Assembly: GCF_017591425.1 (NCBI RefSeq) | Contig: NW_024466459.1 | Span: 558,001-622,000, forward strand | DNA length: 64,000 nucleotides | Source of the DNA: Ochotona curzoniae | Taxonomy: Eukaryota > Chordata > Mammalia > Lagomorpha > Ochotonidae | Direction: 5' to 3' | In this document: positions 57,781 through 64,000 of the stretch, piece after piece | Layout: the number at the start of each line of letters is the position of its first letter | Position numbering within the stretch: the first letter of the stretch is position 1 | Program-made: the position numbers and the translations under genes | The notes under the pieces: model-generated | Seen by the model: the letters and a program-made list of their open reading frames with translations, nothing else | What the model was told of the DNA's origin: nothing | The model's database searches: none

Positions 57781-58679
57781 ATGAGGGAGGCACCTGCCAC
57801 TCCAGGGGAGGCTCCAAGAGGCTCTGTGCTGCATCTGCTCCCCACTGTGTCATGGGCCATTGCACCTCAAACTGCCGGGCAGCATTTGTTCCAAGGCAGG
57901 TCCTCTTAGCTTGTACTGGTGGTTGATGACAAGCCTGATAGGCCCATAAATTCCCATCCAGGGTCTATAAATCGTTGCTCCGATACACACCCTACCCTTG
58001 TCCTGCCTTGATCGGTGAACACCACTTACGGCTCACCCATCCCTACATGGTTCTGTGTCAAGGGGTGCTTGGTAAGCTTGCTCCCCACACCCACCCCACT
58101 CCAGCACATCCCTGTTTTGCACAGGACACCACCCCTGGGGTGGCTGTGGAGGAGGAGTTTGTAGGAACACCCCCCTGCACACACACTCACTTCCATGCAG
58201 GCCAACAGCAAATGCTGTGCGTTGGGACACGTGACGTGTGGAGTGCCAATCTGTCTGGCCAACCGGATTTGTTGCCCTGATGGAGCCATCATCCCTGTCA
58301 CCTGCAGATATGACTGGGTCCTTGTGCTGTGGTTAAATTAGTTGTGCATAAAAGGGAGCGAGAGTAGCTAATGCCTGCGGTGCTCAGCGGTTAGGGCGAA
58401 CCTGTCAATAGTAATTATCCCCTGGGCTCGTCATTACAAAGATATTCACCTCTGTGTGGTTGCCTTCCCTCTAGCTCTCTCAGCTTCTTGAGGTTATGTG
58501 TTCACAGATCGGTCATCCATACCTGTAACATCAGTGCACACAGCCAGGTGTGGGCGTGGCAGGCTCTGTCCTGAGCATGCCGGGAAACAGACCCCATCAT
58601 CCAGCCCCAACCCACACTTCAGACCGGGATCCCAGGGGCCCCAGCTCCCCCAACACCAGCCAGCCAAGGCCTGCCATGA
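57781..58679. other. Unique sequence; strong conserved-element candidate at 58310-58470
   Basis: 58310-58470 has 'ctgtggttaaattagttgtg' (RUNX- and TAAT-like words), 'tcaatagtaattatcccctg' and 'gtcattacaaagatattcac'. No repeat signature or exon is seen. Confidence 0.4.
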
Positions 58680-59690
58680 ATCTTGGAGTCAACCTTGACT
58701 TTCCCTCTCTCCCTCTTCTCCCTGGCACACCAAACCACCTGTTTTCCTCCTTCTGCCCATCACAGCCATGGTTCGGGAGGTTACAGCTGCAGTCCGTTTG
58801 GTCCCTGCATCCAAACTTTGCTTGCTCCCTCTTTAACTCATGACTCATCCACATCCTGCTTCCGCTCCATCCTCTGTGCACCAGCGATGGGTATCGACTG
58901 GGTTTCTCCCAGCTCCGGATCTTCCCACACATTGCAGGGGCTGTGAGCTATGATCCCTGGCTTGCCGCTGCTTCGGGGCGGCAATGACAGCGCGGAGGAG
59001 CTGGAGCACAGGCGGTGTGTGGTCACTATTTGGCCCTTTACAAAAGCAACCTAACCAACCGGACCACACACTTGACCTTCTGCCTGGAATTCTTCCCCTC
59101 CTCTTTTAATCCTGCCCCACTCTCCCTCATTCTTCTCCCCTTCTTATTTATTTGAAAGACTGGGTGTGGGGTGGGAAGACGTGATGTCTTCTATCCACCA
59201 GCTCACCCTTCAAATACCCACGACAGCTGGGCTGGGCCAGGACCAAACCAGGAGCCTAGGACTCGAATCAGCTCTCCCTCATGCGTGCCAGGAGCCCAGG
59301 TACTTGAGCTACCCTTCGCTGGTTTTCAAGGTGCATTAGTACGAAACTGGATCGTAAGCAAGGGAGCCAGAACATAAACATAGGCACCCTCGGGTGCAGG
59401 ATTGGCCCCTCCCCACATTCTGCATGTATGCCTTTGTGCCATACCTGTTCCTGTCTTCATCTGGTTAACTCCTACTTCAGCGCTTAACCCGTCAATAACT
59501 TTCTCCAGAAAGCCTTCCCTAACCACACACTTTAGCCCTTTGTTTATGTTCCTGTAGCCATGAATGTAACACAGCATTAATAGCCTACTTACTAGTCCAC
59601 GTTCCCCACTAAACTGCAAGCTCCCTGCTCTATTTAGTGGGTCCTGGGGCAAGAGAATAAATAAAGCCTCGTGTGCCATTTTTCTAAATA
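58680..59690 (+). mobile_element. L2 LINE 3' region, sense, interrupted
   Basis: The left part (58680-59142) has 'cttggagtcaaccttgactt' and 'cttctgcctggaattcttcc'. The right part (59403-59690) has 'tctccagaaagccttcccta' and 'ccactaaactgcaagctccc'. Both follow the L2 sense order. An antisense C-SINE separates them. Confidence 0.78.
59143..59402 (-). mobile_element. C-SINE, antisense, nested in L2
   Basis: 'cttatttatttgaaagactg', 'tatccaccagctcacccttc', 'gccaggagcccaggtacttg' and 'ggtgcaggattggccc' are in antisense order. The copy is diverged. Confidence 0.85.
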
Positions 59691-59818
59691 TTTCAACATT
59701 ATACATCAAGCTAACAAACAGTTACATAAAATATCTTTATGCCCTTAGCCTGACAAGTATTGCTTCATAGGTGGTTAAAATTATGTGTAAAACTAGAATT
59801 CCACCGGGCCTGGTGGCG

Positions 59819-59830
59819 TGGCCTAGCGGC
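59819..59830 (+). promoter_or_regulatory. Pol III A box of SINE
   Basis: 'tggcctagcggc' fits the A-box consensus TRGYNNARNNGG at 11 of 12 positions. This is the tRNA-derived head of the SINE. Confidence 0.7.
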
Positions 59831-59873
59831 TAAAGTCCTCGCCTTGACCGCACCAGGATCCCATATGGGCGCC

Positions 59874-59884
59874 GGTTCTAATCC
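59874..59884 (+). promoter_or_regulatory. Pol III B box of SINE
   Basis: 'ggttctaatcc' fits GGTTCGANTCC at 10 of 11 positions and lies about 44 bases after the A box, the usual tRNA-like spacing. Confidence 0.75.
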
Positions 59885-60155
59885 CAGCAGCTCCAAGCCC
59901 CATCCAGCTCCCTGCCTGTGGCCTGGGAAAGCAGTCGAGGACGGCCCAAAGCTTTGGGATCCTGCACCCGTGTGGGAGACCTGGAGGAGGTTCCTGGCTC
60001 CTGGCTCCGGATTGGCACAGCACCGGCCGTTGCGCTCACTTGGGGAGTGAATCATCGGATGGAAGATCTTCCTCTCTCTTTCTCCTCCTCTCTGTATGTC
60101 TGACTTTGTAATAAAAATAAATAAATCTTTAAAACAAAACAAAACTAGGATTCCA

Positions 60156-60458
60156 TGTGATTTAAAATTGGCAAATTATTAAAGACAATTTAATTATCAT
60201 GAATGCCTGGGTGTTCTTTTAGCAAATCGATGATGCTTAGGTGAGTAATGAATATGACATATAATCTAAGAATTATTCGATATCTATCTATAAAATGCAT
60301 TTTTCTTATTTTGGCAAAGCCACTAATTATAACTGAGATTTTCACGTGTGTAGTTGTTACTAGTAATCTCAAGAATTAAAAACAAAATAATTGCATTGTA
60401 AGCACTCAAAATTTGGATACATTTTCATCCAGAGTAAATTTTAAAAATAAGAAACAAG
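60156..60458. other. AT-rich unique sequence
   Basis: No repeat or gene is recognised. Confidence 0.4.
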
Positions 60459-60714
60459 AGGCCAATATTGCGGCACAGCAAGTTAAGCTTCAGCCTGTGA
60501 CACCAGCACCCCATGTGAGTTGCTGGGAAGGTAGTGGAAAGTGAGTGGTCCAAGTGCTTGATCCCTTCTCATCCACATGGGAGATCTTGGAGGAGGTCTT
60601 GGCTCCAGGCTTTGGCCTGGCCCAACCTCAACCAGTGAATGATTCACTCCTTCACTCTGTCTCTCCCTCTCTCTCTCTTACTCTGCCTTTCAAATATATA
60701 AAATATTTTAAAAG
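60459..60714 (+). mobile_element. C-SINE, sense, older
   Basis: 'gaggccaatattgcggcaca', 'agcaccccatgtgagttgct', 'ggtccaagtgcttgatccct' and 'ctgcctttcaaatatataaa' are in order. The B-box region is shortened. Confidence 0.85.
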
Positions 60715-60789
60715 ATAATAGGCAAAATATAAACATTGTTTTACATGTTTTATTTTTCCCAAAAGAATTCAAAACCAAGACAAGGGCAA

Positions 60790-60973
60790 TTGTAAAAATT
60801 CACGGAAGATTGAATGAAAAGAAAAGTATTTTGAAATCCATGCATATAGAAGAACTTCAAAAGAGCTCATAGAATCTGTGTATTATCAAAAAACTGCATG
60901 ACTTTCAGAATTTTTGTATTAAGGTACACTTACCTTTTAATTCTATGTTCTAGACACTTTGTGAAATTCCTTT
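60790..60973. mobile_element. Inverted-repeat MITE, second copy, diverged
   Basis: The first part (60790-60849) carries 'attttgaaatccatgcatat', the inverse of 'atgcatggatttcaaat' in the copy at 42784-43003. The second part (60850-60973) starts 'gaacttcaaaagagctcata', contains 'accttttaattctatgttct' and ends 'cactttgtgaaattc', matching the full sense unit of that copy. The antisense-part-then-sense-unit order is the same at both sites. Confidence 0.6.
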
Positions 60974-61110
60974 GTACAATGAAATTAGAAGGCTGAATAA
61001 AAAGCATAATTAATGAATGTCAGCATTTTAATCAAAATGATTCAGAACAAAGTTTTAAATTTAATTTTGTGAAAACTTAGTGTTGCTGAAATATTATTAA
61101 ATGTAGACAT

Positions 61111-61432
61111 AGGGCCTGGCACAATGGCTCAATGGTTAAATCCTTGTCTTGCATGTGCCAGGATCCCATATGGGTGCAGGTTCATATCTCCCCAGCTCCA
61201 CTTCCCATCCAGCTCCCTGCTTATGGCTTAGGAAAGCAGAGGAGGATGGCCCAAAAATCTTGGGACCTTGCACACCTGTGGGTGACCTGGGAAGCTCCTG
61301 GCTCCTGGCTTCAAATCAGCTCAGTTCTAGCCATTGGCAGCCATTTGGGAAGTGAGCCAGTAGATGGGAGATCTTTCTGTCTCTCCTCTCTGTAAATCTG
61401 CCTTTCCAGTAAAAAGAAATAAATTCTTTTTT
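61111..61432 (+). mobile_element. C-SINE, sense, full length
   Basis: 'gggcctggcacaatggctca', 'atcccatatgggtgcaggtt', 'ttggcagccatttgggaagt' and 'atctgcctttccagtaaaaa'. Confidence 0.93.
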
Positions 61433-62092
61433 AAAATGTATGCATAAATAAAAATATTCCAATTTCATATGCAGTATCTATTAGTTGACAATAGAAAGAA
61501 ATGGTAACTTCATATGCTCTTTCTATACTTACATATGCGGTCATAAACTAGAAATCCTTTAAGATAGTGAATATCATGCAATTTGGAAGAATTTGGAAGA
61601 ATACTAAGAGAAGCAAGAAAAGAATGCTAAGACCTATGATAAACTAGACTTCATTTTGCAAGCAGCTGCTGCATTTATGCTAAGAGAAAAGATTTGACAA
61701 TTTATCTCATTTGTCTTTTCCCTTAGCTAAGCGCAGCCACTCAGGTTTCCCTGCATGCCAGACGGGTGATTTCCTCCACCTCAGCAGTGACACAACCCGC
61801 ACGGCCACCTTTCATTTGTAGGGAAACATTTTCCTGGGGCCCAAATGACATTAGTCACCAGTTCAGCATCCCAGGTTATGCCGAGCCCAGGCTCACGTGA
61901 CAGGGGCATCACGCATTCTTTAGCAAGCTATCCACGTGACCATGTGTGATGTGCAGTCCCATGTCTAGAGCAGGACCCGTGGGGGGCACTCATTCTGCTT
62001 CGGTGTAAGGGATGTACTGCTCTCTTGTCCCCGGTTGCATTCCTCTCTCTTAACTAGGAGCCCGGCACATGGTGGTATTTGGGCAGTGAGGC
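61433..62092. other. Unique sequence, nothing recognised
   Basis: AT-rich then ordinary DNA. A local tandem 'aatttggaag' pair lies at about 61580-61602. No gene is recognised. Confidence 0.4.
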
Positions 62093-62118
62093 AGAAATTA
62101 GAGTACTTCAAAAAGTCT
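62093..62118. mobile_element. Single MITE terminus
   Basis: 'ttagagtacttcaaaaagtc' matches the terminal repeat of the MITE at 42784-43003. The rest of the element is absent, and a SINE follows directly. Confidence 0.4.
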
Positions 62119-62121
62119 GTT

Positions 62122-62445
62122 GGACCTGCCACGGTAGCCTAGTGACTAAAGTCCTCGCCTTGAACGTGCCAGGATTCCATATGGGCCCCAGTTCTGATCC
62201 TGGCCGCTCCATTTCCCATCCAGCCCCCTGCCTGTGGCCTGCAAAAACAGTGGAGGATAGCCCAAAGTCTTGGGACCCTGCAGCTGTGCGGGAGACCCGG
62301 AGGAAGCTCCTGGCTCCTGGTTTCGGATTGGCTCAGCTCCAACTGTTGTGGCCACTTGCGGAGTGAATCAGCGGATGGAAGATCTTCCTCTGCCTGTCCT
62401 CTTTGCATATCTGCCTTTCCAATTTCAAAAAAAAAAAAAATTAAA
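62122..62445 (+). mobile_element. C-SINE, sense, young subfamily
   Basis: 'cctgccacggtagcctagtg', 'actaaagtcctcgccttgaa', 'gtggcctgcaaaaacagtgg' and 'cttgcggagtgaatcagcgg', with a poly-A tail from about 62428. Confidence 0.94.
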
Positions 62446-62460
62446 AAGAATGTCTATGTC

Positions 62461-63080
62461 AGGGCAGGCATTTATTCAGGCAGGTAGGACATTCCACCCC
62501 AGAGTGCCCAGGCTTCTATCTTATCTCTAGCTCTCAATTCCAACTCGCTGCTCATGCAGATGGAGGGAAGCAACAGGTAATAGTTGGGGCTAGTATGATG
62601 GCATTCTGGCTAAATCCTCCCCTTGTAAGTGCCAGGATGCCATATGGATGTCAGTACATGTCCCGGCTGCTCCACTTCCTGTTCTGCTCCCTGCTTATGG
62701 CCTGGGACAGCCTTGGGACCCTGCACTGTGTGGGAGACCCAGAAGGCCTGGAAGATGGGTTCAGATGGGTTCAGCTCTGGCCATTGCAACCATCTGAGAA
62801 GTGAACCAGCGGACAGACAGATCTTTCTCTCGGTCTCTCCTTCTGTCTATAAAACTGCCTTTCCAATAAAAATAAATACTTCTTTTTAAAAAAATAGGTA
62901 ATGGTTCAAGTTGTTGGGTTCCTGCCACCCACGTGGGAGACTTACATGGAGCTCCTGGCTCCTGGCTTCTGTCCCGCCCATCCCTGGCTGCTGCAGGCAT
63001 TTGAGGGAGTGAACCAGTGGGTAGGGGTTCTGTCTGTTTCTCTGCCTCTCAAATATAGAAATACAATTTTTAAAGATCAC
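62461..63080 (+). mobile_element. Older C-repeat, sense, split by a younger SINE
   Basis: The left part is 62461-62585 ('gcaggcatttattcaggcag', 'tgcagatggagggaagcaac'). The right part is 62896-63080 ('gttgggttcctgccacccac', 'gtgggagacttacatggagc', 'gcctctcaaatatagaaata'). Together they form one classical C-repeat. Confidence 0.8.
62586..62895 (+). mobile_element. C-SINE, sense, nested
   Basis: 'ggggctagtatgatggcatt', 'gccatatggatgtcagtaca', 'gcttatggcctgggacagcc' and 'ctgcctttccaataaaaata'. Flanking duplication 'aggtaatagtt' (62575-62585) and 'aggtaatggtt' (62896-62906), one mismatch. Confidence 0.92.
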
Positions 63081-63289
63081 AGAAAAATGTTATTGAAAGA
63101 TACATTTAATTTTGGTGCAAAAAAATGGAAATGTATGCAGGGCTTTTCTCAACATACATTTTGCATAAACTTTGCAAAGCCTTCCTTGTGCATCAGTGAC
63201 TGCTCCCGGAGAGCAGAGCCATCTAGCAGAGCAGAGAACAGTAAGCTTTGTGTATGGGGGCAGGGCCCGCAAGCAATCACTTTGGCCTG
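63081..63289. other. Unique sequence
   Basis: No exon or repeat is recognised. May include the outer part of the hAT-like element that follows. Confidence 0.35.
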
Positions 63290-63465
63290 GCAGGCCATTG
63301 GTTTGTGTTGTAAATATCCCATTATTCCATTGTAGCTGCAAAAGCAGTGATACTCAATACATTAGCAAAAGGGCCTGGTTGTGTTTTAATAAAACTTCTT
63401 TTACAAGAATGAGCAGCAGGCCAGATTTGGCCCATGGGCTGTAGTTTGCCAGCCCCCAGACTAGA
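63290..63465. mobile_element. hAT-type DNA transposon fragment
   Basis: 'cattgtagctgcaaaagcag', 'gttgtgttttaataaaactt', 'ggccagatttggcccatggg' and 'ctgtagtttgccagccccca' follow a well-known mammalian DNA-transposon end ('...ggccgtagtttgccgacccctg'). I do not name the subfamily. Confidence 0.65.
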
Positions 63466-64000
63466 GCATGGGACAGGGAAGATGCGAATCACAAGGAGGA
63501 TGCAAAATTTTAAAATACTCAGGAGGTGAGGCTGGGTTAGCAGGTGCAGGCGTCTTCCCAGGACATGGGCTGCCTAAGCTGGTCCTCTCTGTCCCACTGG
63601 CACCGAGTTGACAGCAAGGTGAGAGATGCCAGAGGCTTCTTCAAGATTCTTTCCCCTTCATCCCGGTTGCTGCGCCTCTCGGCTTTTCTGGTTTCTCACC
63701 CCTGATTGTGTGTGTGTCTTTTTTTAGGTCTCTAGTTTTCTATCTCAGTGCATCTGCAGCCTGGTTGTGCGCTGCAAGCACACAGGAAATGTCTTAAAAA
63801 TATCCTGGGCTGGCTCCCTGTGTCCTTCTGCTATAGGGCTGCCTTCGCAAAATGCCCCAGACCTGGGGGCTCCACAGCACAAATCCTGGAAGCTGCAAGT
63901 CTGGTGCCAAGGTGCCCATCAGATTCAGTTCTAGTGCAGTGGCCGCTTCCTGTGTCCTCATGTGGCCTTTGCTCTGAGCATGTTCAGCCTAGAAAGAGAC
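63466..64000. other. Unique sequence, nothing recognised
   Basis: Single-copy DNA to the window end, without a recognisable exon or repeat. Confidence 0.4.

Larger units (their letters stand above)
59804..60140 (+). mobile_element. Youngest full-length C-SINE, sense
   Basis: It runs from 'ccgggcctggtggcgtggcc' to the A-rich tail, flanked by 15-bp duplications 'aaaactagaattcca' (59789-59803) and 'aaaactaggattcca' (60141-60155), one mismatch. The internal pol III promoter is well kept. It matches the antisense copies at 5829-6164 and 8938-9250 over most of its length. It is the best reference copy of the subfamily in this window. Confidence 0.96.

Noticed and set aside
59819..59884. Possible tRNA gene
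   Set aside because: The A and B boxes belong to a tRNA-derived SINE with A-rich tail and target duplications; no cloverleaf with acceptor stem is evident.
61580..61602. Short tandem 'aatttggaag' pair
   Set aside because: Only two units; too short to call a repeat element.
1..64000. CRISPR array, bacterial operon or phage-like system
   Set aside because: Sequence is mammalian; no direct-repeat/spacer array or compact operon exists here.

Overview
The window is mammalian nuclear DNA with no confidently supportable protein-coding gene. It looks like a gene desert or the inside of a long intron. About forty copies of the tRNA-derived lagomorph C-SINE family dominate it, together with old mammal-wide repeats (MIR, L2, L1M-type LINE-1, MER5-type hAT, an MLT1-like LTR). 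The youngest SINEs (for example 59804-60140, 5829-6164 and 8938-9250) carry the 'cctagcggctaaagtcctcg' head and 'cttggggagtgaatcat' body. As I remember it, the abundant rabbit C-SINE differs, so I favour a pika (Ochotona) over rabbit or hare. This is inference from memory of repeat families, not a database result.

Layout. 0-13.4 kb: mostly unique sequence with scattered SINEs, a (GT)22 tract, a Z-DNA-prone tract, an old DNA-transposon-like repeat split by a SINE (9640-10320), and an antisense L1 3' end (10330-11390). 13.7-18.0 kb: one long, AT-rich, decayed L1 in sense orientation whose reverse-transcriptase FADD motif can still be read. 18-34 kb: unique DNA with MIR, L2 and SINE copies and a degenerate short-period tandem repeat (23952-24175). 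34-35 kb: another L1 3' end. 35-42 kb: unique, partly conserved-looking DNA with SINEs, L2 and MIR. 42.7-44.5 kb: a nested cluster containing an inverted-repeat MITE, an L1 3' end and a SINE inserted in a SINE. 45-49 kb: SINEs and a MER5-like element. 49.07-49.68 kb: a processed pseudogene of UBA52 (ubiquitin-RPL40), disrupted by a (CTCTT)n expansion. 49.7-56 kb: mostly unique. 56-60.2 kb: an MLT1-like LTR, two L2 copies each interrupted by a SINE, and the youngest SINE. 60.2-64 kb: SINEs, a second copy of the MITE, a SINE-in-SINE nest and a hAT-like fragment.

No genes were found that act together. What can be read is insertion history: L2, MIR, L1M and MER5 first, then older C-repeats, then the 'cggctaaagtcctcg' SINEs, several flanked by readable target-site duplications. 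A few repeat-free, TAAT-rich stretches (near 36.5, 38.9, 40.5 and 58.4 kb) are the best candidates for conserved regulatory DNA. I found no previously undescribed system. The most unusual items are the shared compound structure of the two MITE copies, a 42-bp SINE insertion with 12-bp duplications, and the microsatellite born inside the UBA52 retrocopy.
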